From Scortum barcoo (lineage: Eukaryota; Chordata; Actinopteri; Centrarchiformes; Terapontidae), in NCBI GenBank assembly GCA_023238725.1, contig CM041551.1:9971759-10035758 (forward strand): a stretch of 64,000 nucleotides of DNA. Reading direction: 5' to 3'. Below are positions 24,601-38,393 of the stretch, one piece after another. A program made the translations under genes and the position numbers. Position 1 is the stretch's first letter; each line of letters begins with the position of its first letter. Below the pieces are notes generated by a model, which searched no databases, was not told where the DNA came from, and was given only the letters and a program-made list of their open reading frames with translations.

Positions 24601-27600
24601 TGTGTTTTCTGTCTGTGAGCATGTGTTTTTGTCTGTTGGTATTTGCTTATTGTAATGATTCCTGCGTTTCTGTGACCTTAGGGCCACAGTCTCCACTCTC
24701 TTGAGTGCATTTCATTGGAGGAAAGGCAGCCAAAAACCAGGCCAATAAAGTTAGCCGTTTCACTGCACTCCCACCAATTAGGAAACCAATGAATGGCTCG
24801 CATCCCAAACAAGCCTCTGGCTGCCCTCATCCTGGGAGCAGTCCCCATCAAGTTAGTCACACAACACCAACCAAGAAACAGAAATCGCCGCTGGAACAGC
24901 AGACTCTTTTCAACAACTCCTCAGACAACTCCTTTCTTTGTCTTTCTTCTCGTTCTCAGTCTCACTGCATGTCTGCTGTCTGACTAAATGTCTCTCTCTC
25001 TCCCTGTCCTTTTTCTCACACAGCCCTTGCAAATTAGTGTTAACAATACAATTATCTGGCATTTAAGTATATAAGATTATTTTGAATAACTGGAGAAAAA
25101 ACAACAGTTGATAATGACACAGTTCTCTCTGCCTTATGCACAGTCCAAGTATATGTTTCAATCCAGCAAAAAGTAAGTGAAGCACAGAATTGTGCAACTG
25201 AAAGATGCTGGCAGCAGGACAAATGCTGGATTACACAGAATGACCAAAGAGCAGATTTGACTATGCTTATTCCCTTATATTATTACCTTATTTACCTTAG
25301 TAACCATTAGCTCAAGTACATATTTAGCTAGCAAAAGTACAGTGATGTGAATTGTAGTGGGCCAAGAATAAATAATCCTGAAAAAGTGTTCGCTAATTGA
25401 GAAACATTTGTTGGACTGAATGGGGCAGCAAGAGGGAACAGTATATCCAGTTCTCTTAATAAATCCACGGAAGACTGAGCATGCTTTCACCACAAATGAG
25501 CACAGTCAGATGAGACAGAGAAACACTGTGATCAATGCAGCTCGGAGACGAGATGGTGGAGCTCAACTTGATGAGCCATGATGAACATCCATTAATCCAA
25601 TGAACAATAATAAAATTATGCTCAGAAAAACTTCAAAACTTCAAGATGAACTATTATAAATATATATAAATATATAAAATATAGCTCCATCTGCCATATC
25701 CCAGAAACTAGGAAAAAAATTAAATCAAAGAGGTCAAGTTTGTAACAAAATGCAACTGCAAGATGACTTCCTGCATATTACTTCAAATATCCTGGATCTA
25801 CTGCTGACTGTGTTGGCAAAACTAAACAATGCTTCATTTTCAGACATCTAATTAATATTATGAAACCTCATTGCTGCATTGGCATCTTTTGCCGGGCTGC
25901 ACGATATCAGCCTCATAATAGCCAAGCCTGACAGATGAAGGCGTCAGGAACAAAAATGGCATCAGGCATGGCAACTGACTGTTGTATCCCGCCTAATGAA
26001 TCATAGTGGATGACAACCAATGCCACGGCCCATCCCGACAAAGGGACTAGCATGTCAGATTCTTTTTTATTCTCTTGCCCAGTATGACAAATTTCATTAC
26101 TTGTTCTGTGACATTGACCAATAGGAGCACAGAGCACTCTTCAACTGTTAGCATGGCGAAGCGAGAAAGGAATGATATTGGTGCTGTGAAGTGGTATTGT
26201 GAAACAGAAGCACGCACTACTTCAAACAGCACTGATCCTAACAGACTGATTAAACTTGAAGTTTAGTTTTTCCTGCTTCAATGCTAGAGCCAGCTGACTT
26301 GCAGGTCAGAGCTCACCAATATTCAGCCAAAAGAAACTGTTGTGTTGATGCATATTGGGTTTAAAAATGAAGGGGTAATTATTCTTGTGGTGTGCCATCA
26401 CCTTGTTCTGTAATTTGCACGAGACTAGACTACTAATTGCTGCATCAGTGTCACAGACTGTTTACAGTTTTGTATCACTCTGCTCAGTATTTCTTTATTA
26501 ACTCTACTGGACCTGTTGCATCACGTCCTTTTAGCGGTGCCTAGTGCGGGCTAGTTTCATTGGACCGGAGGCAAATGTGACTGTACCTTGAGCTCTAATA
26601 TGACACACACGCTGGTACAGAGCAAACAGCACTCTCCCGACTCAGTCTGGCAGACAGGGCGTGGGAGACGGATGACGATGAATCATTGATGCTCGGCACA
26701 CAGATCACAAACAAAACACGCAAGCACGCACACACACCAGATGCATGCACATACACACATGCAGACACACATACACACATTTATCTCCTCTCTCTTACTC
26801 ATCCGTCCTTTCCCATTTACAGCGTGGTGTTTTTCTCTGTGCCATCACTGATTTTGTGGTGACAGAGACAGATGGAGGGATTGAGAAGGGGAACGGCTCC
26901 CCAACAGAGGAGGAGAAACCTCCTGCTGCCTTTTACTTTGGTCTGAAATCACATTAATAGCCACTGTTGGCCTTTACTTTTCTGGCTTGCCAACCCCCTT
27001 TGCACTTTTTGTCATCTTTTTCACCACTTCATTCATGTCTCTCAGTCTCAATTTCCCATCAGAATCTGGTATTTCACATTAGCTGGAGAGAGGGGTCACG
27101 GTAACAAATAGTTTCTTAATACAGCAGAGGGTGACGGATTACCAAATAAATTTTGATAGAGAGAGAAATCTGTCAGATCATTCAGGTCAATAACAGCATG
27201 TTCCTGAAATCATTCTGTTGAATGGGTTCTATAATAGTGGTGTTAAAATCTAAAAAATCTAATATTCAAAGGGCTGAAAGGCTCCAGGGGCTACATATTT
27301 GAGGTTTGATGATGCCAGTCAGACTGTATCAGTGTGGTCATGCACAGATGGCTACCGTATAACCGGGCTACAGATCATATGGGAGGACTGTATATTGGAG
27401 AAGGGTGATGGTGTGAAGTAGCAGCGAGGATAACCGATTGCATGTGGAGATGGATGCCATATAAATGAAATACAGCGCCATTCATCATCTGATGGCCCCT
27501 GTGACAGTCAGCTCTACCCTGTATGACTTACTGATCACAACACCATCCTGGAAAGAATGTACCACAGTGGGAACGGACGAATGTTGGCCTTGAAACTATT

Positions 27601-28711
27601 TATGCATGTAGTTGGATTATAATTTTTTAACCTACGGTACATTTTATAGCATTTTAATTACCCATGTAAGCCACTTTGGATGAAACATCCCTCAATAGCA
27701 TCAGAGGAGCCTGAAGCAAAAACATCCCAGGGCAAAAAAAAAAAAGAAAACAGCTGTAAACACTATTAAAAATAAAAAAAAATGCTGCTAATAATGACAA
27801 TGGATTAGAAACATGAGTTCAGTGATTAATCTCATCTGGATGACTGGTGTATAACATGCTGCTGTTTCAGATTCTGCATTGCTTAGTTCTTATTCCAGCT
27901 GGGCTTTGATCATTCATAAGAACCTTTGCCCTCTCCCTTTCATGTCAGTGTGCACATACAGGCATACACCCTACTTCAGACCAGGGCAGGGGACCACTGC
28001 ATTATTCATACTAATGCCATCACACTGAGTAATTGAAGCCACAAAGCCGGAGAAGGTGGGTGGAAGGCGGGGGGCGTATGGACACCTTCCCTCTCTGACT
28101 CTCAGTAGAAATAGTTTTGATCATTATCTGTGACCTCTGAGTGTGATCAGTGCAGACATCAAGGTGATCCTCTCCATCTGAAGGGGAAGTCAATACCGCA
28201 AGAGATTGGGGAGGCCAACGTATGGAAAAGACCCGCAGCTGCTCGGCAGACTGCTGGTGATGTCATTTGCTGGAAATATAAGACTCCTCTTCGACAAAGC
28301 ACAGCTGGCTTCATCTGTTAGAGTAATGGCTTTTTGTCATCGAGATATAGGTTTTACATGCATTATTATATTTTTCAGACATAATGGAACCATTACAGAA
28401 AGAGACACAATGTCTGTGCAATATTTGGCACCTGATGCACATGAAAAAGTGATACATGAAGGAAAAATAGTGTTTTCTGTCCCCTCACAGGCTGCATAAC
28501 CGGTGAATTGAAAAACTTATTTTGCTGTTAAAGCCTTAATTAATGACCATTGTCAACATGAGAGAGACTCACACCCACATTTCTCTCTGAATGCCAAATA
28601 GATTCTCCTCTTCTCTCAATTGTATCTTTTAATACAGAATTCTACTGCTTATTTTATCATGTTCAATAGTGCACAGTGCTTGAATAACAATAGCAATGAT
28701 AAAAAGAGGAA

Positions 28712-28780
28712 TAACTTAATTTGTATAGCATCTTTCATGCAAAGATGCAACTAAAAGTGCCTCACATAACGCAAGATGTT
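28712..28780 (+). repeat. Short fish interspersed repeat fragment
   Basis: The stretch TTAATTTGTATAGCATCTTT, followed by AAAGTGCCTCACATAACGCA, matches a motif I know from an abundant fish repeat (TTTGTATAGCACCTTTC followed by AAGTGCTTCACA). Short and diverged. Confidence 0.5.
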
Positions 28781-30415
28781 AAGTTGGGACTCATATTTGC
28801 CCACATGGTGTATGTTAAGTTGGCATGGATTGAAATTGATATTGAAAATAAGGATTGCTTGTGGTTATACAAGGCTTTGTTTGTTTTCCTCTTTTGCCCC
28901 ACAGCACAAGCAGAAACATCTTTTTATAGAATAATCTGTCAAGAGAAAAATCTCCTTATCAACTTAAAATTCATACTGTGTCACGGCTTTCTGTGTGCAT
29001 TACAGATGATACTTAAGTGATAAATGACTGTGCTCTTACCCAGGCAGCCATTTAATCTCTGTGCATACATACTGTGAACTGCTGTAGCTCTTATGTTAAC
29101 ATGGGAATGTTAGCAGGTCGTGCCCTGTCAGAGTGCCATTGTGACTTTTATATAACAGTGACTGGGGCACTTATTAAGACACCAACATGTGAAATTACCA
29201 TTTACAAAATGAGGTACATGTCTGCAAAGGATTAAAGACCCCACTATAATATAATGAGCTGTGTGTAACAGGCTTGAAATCATGTTCAGCTGGATATGGT
29301 AAAGTTATACTGTGTCAACATTTTCTTACTTATGTGTGGTACTGCTTAATTATCTTAATAATATTATACATGAGGAATTTTATAATATCTCAAAATACAA
29401 TATCATTTCAATGTACATAGACAAATATACCTATACATAATATATGTGTGTGTTTCTTCAGTGTGTTTATACCCATATTGAAGATTAATAGCTCCTTGTT
29501 GAGTTTTTGACCTTTCATAGAGCAACAGAGCTGTTTTTCTGAGTCGGCCCCCATTTTCTTTATCTCGCTGGTTTTACACTGGTCAACAAGTGGAAGTGGC
29601 ATGCCAAGATGTTCTGCAATATGCCAGAAAAGGTCGAGAAACAGAAGACTGCAACCTGGTAAACGTGGATGTAAGCAATACTATTTTTAATATATTTTTA
29701 AATTGGCATTGCAAATGTTTTATGAGGAAAGAAATGCACTCAATATGTTTTTTTTACACCTTAGGGGTATAAATAATGGTTTTAGTAAACATCAATGAAT
29801 GTAAACATAACATTTGTTTGTTCCACAGGGCACCTTTAAACAAGTGACAAAATAGGATAATCAAACTGCTGACTGGAAAATTAATTTTTTTGCATGGCTC
29901 ATGTTTATTTAAGTAGCATAACTATAGTTTTGCTGTGGCTGCTGCACTCTATGCAGACAAAAAACTTCACATAAATGCATAAAATGTAAATCTAATTGCT
30001 GGGAAGCTAATTGTAAATATGGAGAGTGATGAGACAAACTACTGAACTGAACATTTACACAACTTACAAATCGGACAGGTGTCCAAAAAGCCGCCTTTTC
30101 TGTATGATTGCACATTAAAGCTACAGTCAATGCAGGATGAAGGCGAAATGCTGTGTGTGTGTTGTGGCATGTGGAGGTGTTGAGGAAGGGGATTAGTGGG
30201 CATAACAAGCTCTCTCAAATACGTGTTTAGCCTACACTCAGCCTCATTTCTTCCTTCCCTTTCTTGTTTGTCCCCATGTGTCTTTGTCTGTCTTTGTGTT
30301 TGTTTCATTCTGTCTTTGTACTCAGATTCTTGCATCTGTTAATGTTTGAATATGCTTTTTGCAGCTGTTACTTTGTCCTACATGTTGCGTTACATCCGTG
30401 CGGGTCTGAGAGATG

Positions 30416-30416
<1 letters not shown>

Positions 30417-30453
<37 letters not shown>
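30417..30453. repeat. (TG)n microsatellite
   Basis: Uninterrupted TG dinucleotide run of about 37 bases in the large intron. Confidence 0.95.
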
Positions 30454-30455
<2 letters not shown>

Positions 30456-31094
30456 CAGTGCAGAGCTCTGTGTGTTTATCCACCTGTAGGTATTTGAGGA
30501 AGTGACACCAGGTGGAAGTCTTTACGTCAGCGCCTGTCCTCTGCAGGTAGGCAGGCAATCTGATATTTACCATCAGAACATCAGCGCGTGTCCAGAGGAT
30601 ATCAAACTCGCTCACTCACTCTGGCTGGGAAAAGTATTTGCTGAAACCAGTTTAACCAAGATGTGTACGCTTCAAAGGGCGTTGAAGTAAACAGGAACAG
30701 AGTGTGGAGATGTACGTCCTGCGGCTGTTTGGTGGCGTAAAAAATTATCTCAGCTGAGGACGAGTGGCGAAGATGTACCGCCTCGGAGCAGAGAAGTGCA
30801 GAGATACAGAGCGAGAGAGCGTCAGACGGTATGAGTGAAAGAGTGAGAGTGAGGGAGAGCGGCCGGAAGATATATAGAGAGACCTTCATTCAAAATGCAT
30901 GAATTTACAACTCAGGCAGCCACTTCAGAGCCTGCAGGGCTTGCATAGCTCACCTCTGCAGGTGAGAGCAAATACACTTGACACAAATGAATAGTTAGTT
31001 AGATATGTTATTTACTGTGTCATGCACATACAATGTCCAACCTACATGGACCTGAAAACTGGCCCTGTCAGACATGAACGTAATTTCTCATATA

Positions 31095-31475
31095 CAGGGA
31101 GTCCTCGGTTTACGACGTCCTCGACCTACATGGCGTTTCATGGTTACGTCGCCACCTCCCATAAATTTATTAAGAAAGTCTTTTCTTGCGTCTGCAATGT
31201 TAAAACAAATACAGTGTTTTTATGTCCTAGATTATGATTTTACCACTGTGTTAGCGAAGGTGAGTGACATAGACTGGGTGTATAAATGGTGTGTGTGTGT
31301 GCATGCTACACAGTATTTTGACTTTCATTATTGCGGCTGTTTGTTCGGCAATGCCTCAATAAGTTTGTAACATCACGTGCAAGTATGTGTGTGTCTGTCA
31401 AGTATGTAAGTTCTGACTTACAGCGAAAATTGCATCCATAGGAACAGAACTCCGACGTAAGTCGAGGACTCCCTG
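31095..31475. mobile_element. 381-bp TIR element with TA target-site flanks (mariner/Tc-like MITE)
   Basis: The left end starts CAGGGAGTCCTCGGTTTACG. The reverse complement of the right end starts CAGGGAGTCCTCGACTTACG. The first 13 bases are identical and 18 of the first 20 match. TA dinucleotides flank both sides (31093-31094 and 31476-31477), as expected for a Tc1/mariner-superfamily insertion. The interior has no open frame resembling a transposase, so this is a non-autonomous element or an internally deleted copy. It includes a short GT run near 31288-31302. Confidence 0.85.
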
Positions 31476-33475
31476 TATTACACTGCATTGAAAACAAAGA
31501 CCGTCCTTTGTCTCAAGCTAAACCAATAAAGTCTGGCACATTGCATTGACAAGATACAACAATAAGGTGAAACAAATCATTTCCATCGTCAATAATCCAT
31601 CCATTATTATTAGCATTCATTAATTAATCATAAAAAATTATGTGAAACAATCATTGTAAGATACCACAGCTGGAACATTGCTAATTTTTTCTTCTATTCA
31701 TAATGTTATAAAATGGAGAAAAGACTGAGAAGCTGAAATCTGCCATCAGCAAATGTTTGGGACCTACCTAAATGGCAAGAAGCAATTAATCAGACTTCCA
31801 TTAAACCAGCCAGTCGGAGAGTCAATGGGTCACTTAGTGTTTGACACTCACAGTTGTGGTCTATTCAGACCATCAGAGCATCACATCAAGCAGCAATTAC
31901 TCCCCACAGACAGAAGACACGTGCTGAAGAAGACTGGAGAATAAGGCAAACACACACACACACGTACATGCACACGTGCACACATACATAAAGCAAGGCT
32001 CTGTGTACATCCTGCATGAGAGCTCACAAGTGTGTGTGTTTGTGTGCGTGTATGTGTGTCCACTGGCTAGGCGTGCACGTGTGTGTGTGCTTGCTGCTTT
32101 GATATCTCTCCCATTGGCAGCTCTGATATGAATGGCTGCTTTGATCCCATTTGAATCAGACAGCATCGCCAGAGTTCCTCTGCTGCTGCTCTGAACAAAT
32201 AGCCCAAAAGACACAAAGAGAAAGAAAGAGAGAAAGAGAGAGATTCCTATCATTCTCAGTTGTCTTGGTTGCTCTGGGCCACCCTACCTGCTGCAAGATG
32301 TCCTGTGGTATTTCAACTGGCAACAGCTTAATAACACTGTCCACATTTGTTATATGGTAAGGTATTCTTTTTAGGGTGCACAATTTTTGTAAATTAAGTT
32401 TAAGCAGAAATCTGTAACATTCTGCATGTTATTATCCTCTGCAGCAGGAAGAGGTCCACAGAGAAGATGGCGGGTGGAGGCTTGTCTGCTGTTTGTGTTT
32501 TATAAAACAATACTTATGCTTGATTTGAATGCATGAAAATAACAACATGGTGTGAAATGAATCATTGCTGCTCTGTTGTCACTGTACATATCATGACAAG
32601 CCAATCAACACTTTTAGGTATGAAGTGCCTCCAATTATGGGAACATTTTCTGTATTATTTCTGTATTTACTCCACCAAACAGGCGGTTCTTTGAAGAATT
32701 TATGAATTTACTGATTAATTAAAGTTAACTAATTCATGGAAAAATCACCTTGTAAGCTAAATTGTCACAACAAATGCCTGGAGGCATGATAATTTATGAA
32801 ATAAAGTGAAACTAAAGAAAGAAAAATATGCAAGAAGTTTCCAGCTCCACACAGAGAGCTGACCACCGGGGGCAAGCATACGAGCATACGGGGAAGCTGG
32901 CCAGCACCAAACTGCTAGTCCCACAAGCCCAGGAGGTGCAGACTTAATAACAACAGATGATTTTAAACAAATGAGATCAAACAGCACTCCTCGCTCAGGT
33001 GGGAAATCATGACTAAACAAGGTGAGTGGAGTGCAGTCAGCTCTGCAGCAAAGCACCGGCTAAGCCTCATTTAAAGTGCTGAAAAATTGGAGAGGAGGTG
33101 CAATGAGACAGAGGCCTGGAGCGATGCACAACCATTGATATGCTGCAGAGAGAGAGAGAGAGAGCAATAAGGCTGTGTACAAACACACCAGCTGAAGTCC
33201 CTCAGAACTCCAGCACTCACAGGGGAAGTGGGATACCGACATTAGCATATTCAGCTAATTGTAATTCATTTACACTGGCTCTATTTCTCTGAACATGAAG
33301 CCCACTAAGTCCGTGTGTATTATATTTTTCAGCAAGAATGTGCAAAGAAATGTGTTCCGGCCAGTCTAATGAGGTCTTTTCAAAGAAAGCGCTCACTATG
33401 AATATACTATTTCTATTGAATCAAGCTAGTTAAAATGAAACCAAGTTAATGCAAAAAATACTGACCTGGTAGTCC

Positions 33476-33511
33476 ACATGAATGAATGTGAGTACATGAA
33501 TGAATGTGAGC
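33476..33511. repeat. 18-bp direct tandem duplication
   Basis: Two copies of an 18-mer beginning ACATGAATGAATGTGAG, differing only at the last base. Simple local duplication. Confidence 0.9.
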
Positions 33512-33779
33512 ACTGCGACTGCCTCAGGCTTCATCATTAACTTAATGTAAATATATAAGATTTATTAACTCTAAATTTAGTCAGTTTTAAATTCCTCATT
33601 TAAATTTTGAAACCACCTCAGAAAAAATAAAAGTTCTTCTAATGTGAAGTCTTTTGACCTGAAGTATATGAACTCATTAGCAGACTTCCCAGCATGCCTT
33701 TTTTGCATGAAAACAGTAGATAACAGTGTATATGTGAACTCCTTAATCCTTACTATCCAAACAGACCTTCACCAGTTTG

Positions 33780-33876
33780 GGTGAAGTCTCTGCTGTACTG
33801 GCTCCTCGACTCTGGAACAGCCTTCCCTCCACTTATTATCGGGTCGGCTGACACTGTTGCTGCCTTAAAAACTCAT
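33780..33876 (+). pseudogene. Relic of an L2-type LINE ORF2 C-terminus
   Basis: On the + strand one frame reads GEVSAVLAPRLWNSLP and, after a frameshift following an in-frame TGA, a second reads SADTVAALKTHL. The APRLWNSLP...F/LKTHL pattern is the conserved C-terminal tail of the reverse transcriptase protein of L2/Rex-like fish LINEs. The copy is short, frameshifted and without upstream RT domains, so it is dead. Assignment to a specific clade would need a library comparison. Confidence 0.75.
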
Positions 33877-36800
33877 CTTGGACCGAGATGGAAATACTAG
33901 GATATTAGAAAAAAATATTTCTACTCTTTTACTAATATTTCACTTTCGTTAAAGGGGGCTTTTGGGTTGACAGGCGAGGACTGTGCAATGAGCATGAAAA
34001 TCTGCTGTGCCAATATCTTATTTCTTTTATGCTACAAAGAGTTCACTGTGGCAGGAGATCAGACAGTGTGATCTGCCTGAGGGAGGGATGAAGGCACCAC
34101 AGAGTGAGAAAATAAGTGAGGGGTGAAGTTAGAGGAGGGGAAGAAAGATTACTATTCATCCAGCATCTTAGAGAGGTGTCTATCATTTCAGGCCAAATCC
34201 ATGCAGAGAAAAGATGCAGAGAGAAAGAGGAGGATAAAAAGCAATGTTGGTTTTAAGAGTTTAGTGCAAGAGATCAAACTTAATCATTCTTAATCAGACA
34301 GCAGTGATCTACTTCATCTGCCAGTGATGCAGCTCACATCCTCTCCTGCCGACCCACCAGGATATGAGGCACAACTGGCAACGCTGTGGGGCGCCTCCCA
34401 CGCTGGAGATTTTTTTGATAGATCACATCTGCAGAACCAGCCGCTGTAGTCCAGGGCCAATGGTATGGGGCAGGGAGGACTCAGAGGGAATAGAGATTCA
34501 ATACGCACATTAAATTTTCTGTCACCGAGTAGATCAGTATGCAGTGGTTAGTGACCTACAGGGTAAACTTTTGCAGACGGATTAAAAATCATGACCTTCG
34601 ATGTCATGATTGAAACATAACTGACTTAAGTTCTTTACCAGCAGCAACGCACCAGTGCTGGGTCAAACAGTAGCAGCAAATAAATCCCTTAAGTCTGTTT
34701 TAACCTTCTTGGAAAACATATTTGGCTTGATGTACCACAATAAGGTTGAACGGTTCTTCTTCTCACTTTTTGTATGAGGGAATATAAACTGATGATTCTG
34801 CAGCTATATTAAAGAAAGGTGGGGGTGGAGCTAGTGAATGAATGAATTATTTTTATTTTACACCTAATTAAATGTCTCCTTTTTTTGGTATTTACAGCTT
34901 TGAACGAATAAATTCACAAGTGAAAACAAACACTCAGTAGCCATAATATATATTGACTTATTTTGAATAAATTAAGGAGAATCTCAGCATAAAGAGAGTT
35001 GCTCACACTGCCCATCTAGAAGGGAATTAGGGTCAGGGTTAGAGAAAGCATAATGAGATTTTGACCCTTAAATGCAACACAAAAAGGACAGACTATAAAG
35101 CTGCATTACTGGGTGTCAGGCCACTACAAGTGTTTTTGGGCGTTAGCTGCTCCACTCTGTGACAAACAGGTTCTCTCACCAACCCCACTAACCCACAATA
35201 AAAACAACAAGGGCTTTAGCTTCTGTTCTGATCCACCAGCCAACTTACTGCATAAACCGATTTAGGAATCATGAGATTTCCAATTACCTGCTGCCGAAAA
35301 CACTGCAAGCCACAGATGACCCCATTCACGTGGAGCGCTCCGGCATGGCAGCCTGTTTCCTCATGAAATGGACAAACCTGCAAGTGCACGTCACAGGAAC
35401 TGCAGACTGTGCTGCTTCTATGTAACTGGGGTTAACAACTGGACCTGGGACCAGAGGTGTTACCGTTTCAGTCTCACCCACCCACACAAACGCACACGAA
35501 GGAGGCCTGGGAGCTGGAGGACAACCACTGAAGTCAGACAGACATTAATGACTCAGAGCAATACATGCAAAATACCACACAGCCACTTTCACACGACTGA
35601 CAGAAACGTACACACCCACAAGAGGGAACAGGGCTCTTTTTGTGTGCGCGTACATCTGCCTCTGTGCATGTGTGTGTACTCGCATGATTGCCTGAATAGC
35701 AGTGATTTATCACCTTCTCCAGCACATCAGCCCTTACTGAGAAAAATGCTTTCATGGTACACAACAGGGTCACACAATGGGGAGCAGTTAAAATGGCAGG
35801 TGTCAGTTAAAATGCACAGGTGTCCACACGTACACACGCATATATATATATATATACACAGCACAGCATAGCACAGACACTCGCACACACACGTTGGTAT
35901 TGCTTAAAGGCAGAAAAACTCAGCAGTAATTAGTTTTAAAGGAAATTCATGCACAAACTGCATTAGTTAAATTCAAGTGCAGTTTCTGATTGGCTGTATT
36001 TGAATTAATGAGACCTTAAATAGATCTAAGTCAAAGCTAAGACAGGACTTTCAGGAGACGTTTGAACCTAAATCGCCAGTGTGCTGTGTGTGTGTATGTG
36101 TATAGCTTGCTTTTCTCTCAGTGTGTCTGTGTGTGTGTGCGCTATGGTGCCCGCCTGTGTGTAAAGTGCAAATCACCATCAAGAGTTACGATCGACTGGT
36201 GGCTCCTGTGTCAGCTGGGTTGGACATGAGACAAGGCCGCGGAGATGGAAGGAGAGAGGGTGATTAGTGGCTCTCTTTCCTGTGCCTGCAGCTCACAGAG
36301 ATGAGGGGTTTTTGCAAGTTGGTTCAGCTGCACTCTAATGTTCCTCAAACTGTTTCAACTGATGAAAAGCTTCCCGGGTGTCAAGTGCGGGAATGTTCAG
36401 ACACCCAATTTAGTCAACTCTATTCGCTGATTGGAACAAAATAGTCCTTTAGAAACCCCGAGCACGTTTGCATGTAGGTAGCTGTGACTGCAGCATGAAA
36501 TATGACTACACGCATCAACTTTCCTCACCGCTAATGGTGTCGTGTGTGATTTAAAAGTTCCACGCCGCAAATTGATAGAGCTACAGTGTGACGAATGAGA
36601 GGGGAGGCTTCCATTCTTCATCTACTGAGGCTTGCAGCTTGCTGTTTTTGGCTCTTTATTGGACAAAAACACATAAGAATAAGTCCTGAAATCCATTATT
36701 CCTCCAGCTGATAAAAAAAAAAAAACAACAACAACACAAAGCAAACAAGCAGCAAGATACAAACAGACATAGACACGTAAATGCCTTATTAAAGCCGAGA

Positions 36801-38353
36801 AGCTGGTGGCGGTGTATACACATTTCATCTGCAACCCGGTGCTGTAGGGCAGACCCTCCCTGTCTAAGACTAGGCTTGCTCACCCACACTGATAAAAATA
36901 CCCCCGCAAGGAGGACAGAAAAAGATCACACTGACTCTCTGCCTCTCCTAGCCGCAGGTGCTTGTCTGGCAGCAGCAAGAAAGAGTTCATGGAGTTTATA
37001 GCAGCGGTGTCTTTATAAACACACATGCTATTGTTGTGGGACCACTCTGAGATGTTAAAATACATATTCATGTGCACAAAATACACAGAAGTGCACACTT
37101 TTGTATGGAGGTCCTAATATGGAGGAAGGTGAAGGATCATAGAAATTCAGCCTGTTCCAGTATGCCTATAAAGATTCAGGCTCTGTCAAGATTGTTAAAG
37201 AAAATCAATTAAAGAGTTACAAGGTCTATTTTCCTTAAAAGCTCAAAACGATTTCACTGTTAAACTTTGTGGACAACAACAAAGTTGCAGCACAGAGCCA
37301 GAAGTAGATTCATTCAAGCAATTAAACCTCTACAATATTAATCAGTCACCTGAGGACGAGGGTGAAAAGGGGGGAGAAGTATCCTCAAGATGTCAAATGT
37401 TAAATATGCAAAAAGGTAACAATTCGAAAGTTGCTGATGTAAACTTTGTTAAATTAAAAGACACACTTTTTACCTTTTTATATAAAATCGCTGTGGTCAT
37501 GAATGATGCTGATCAGCATCTGCATTCTTGCTAAGTGAACATATTGCTTTGTGACAGTTTGTCTGGTGACATTTGAATACTGTTGATACCCATCAGGTGA
37601 AAACAAACAGTATTCACAGTCTTAGGCAAAGTGACAGGAGCTGCTATTGTAACAATAAATAAATGTGACATGCATGTGTTATCTGTAAATGTGAGTGTGT
37701 GCATTTGTGAGGTTGCATGCCAAATAACCTATTACAGTACTAAAGTACCACTATGACCAGAGTGTTTGTACGTGCTTGTTAGCTTGTGTCCTGAGCCCCC
37801 CGAGCCAATCAGCTTCTGCTTGGCCTTTAGAAGGAGGCAGCCTCGTCACAAAGAACCAACCGAATAATTAAATATGGACTATGTGTGTGCGGGTGTGTGC
37901 TTACACAGCTGTCTGTCAGCAACATGGTTACACCGTCCGACAGTGCCAGAGCTCGCTCAGACTCCAATTTAAAAAGCGACAGAGTCTAAATGTCTGCTTG
38001 TGTTTGCATGTGTATCCACAGTACAATGATGTGCTTCTATGCACGGAGAATAAATCACTGAGATTAAAACATCTTAAAAGGAATTTAATGGCAAAAAATT
38101 TAAATCAATTGAATTAAAATGCCCGGTAAGTGTGTGTGCTTGTGTGAGTACATAAACGTTACAATGTGCATATGTCTGTGTGTAAGCCTCTCGTTTGTGT
38201 GTGTGTTTGTGCATATGCACGGTAAAGTATAAGTCTGCAGCAGATGCTATAATCTCCTTGCAGTCATACTTTACGATGAGATTATGAAAGCCATAAAGTG
38301 ATAAGAACAGTTTGTCACTTTAGTGTATTGCTAATTTATGTGCAATGCACTGT

Positions 38354-38390
<37 letters not shown>
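38354..38390. repeat. (CA)n microsatellite
   Basis: Uninterrupted CA run of about 37 bases in the large intron. Confidence 0.95.

Positions 38391-38393
<3 letters not shown>

Larger units (their letters stand above)
15225..31094. other. myrip 26.7-kb intron, transcript-downstream half
   Basis: I find no exon on either strand with family resemblance. Visible content is (CT)14 at 15601-15628, several CA/GT short tracts, a GT tract at 30417-30453, a repeat-like stretch at 28712-28780 and a short perfect palindrome at 22126-22144. A CpG-bearing block at about 15640-15790 and a block at 24690-24850 look less random than their surroundings, but I cannot assign a role. Confidence 0.5.

Noticed and set aside
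25892..25914. GGGCTGCACGATAT phrase, typical of the end of a common fish MITE
   Set aside because: The match is limited to about 15 bases and does not continue into the family's interior sequence.
29590..29660. Possible exon ending in CAACCTG|GTAAAC on the + strand
   Set aside because: No convincing acceptor or protein likeness; the donor-like site alone is not evidence.
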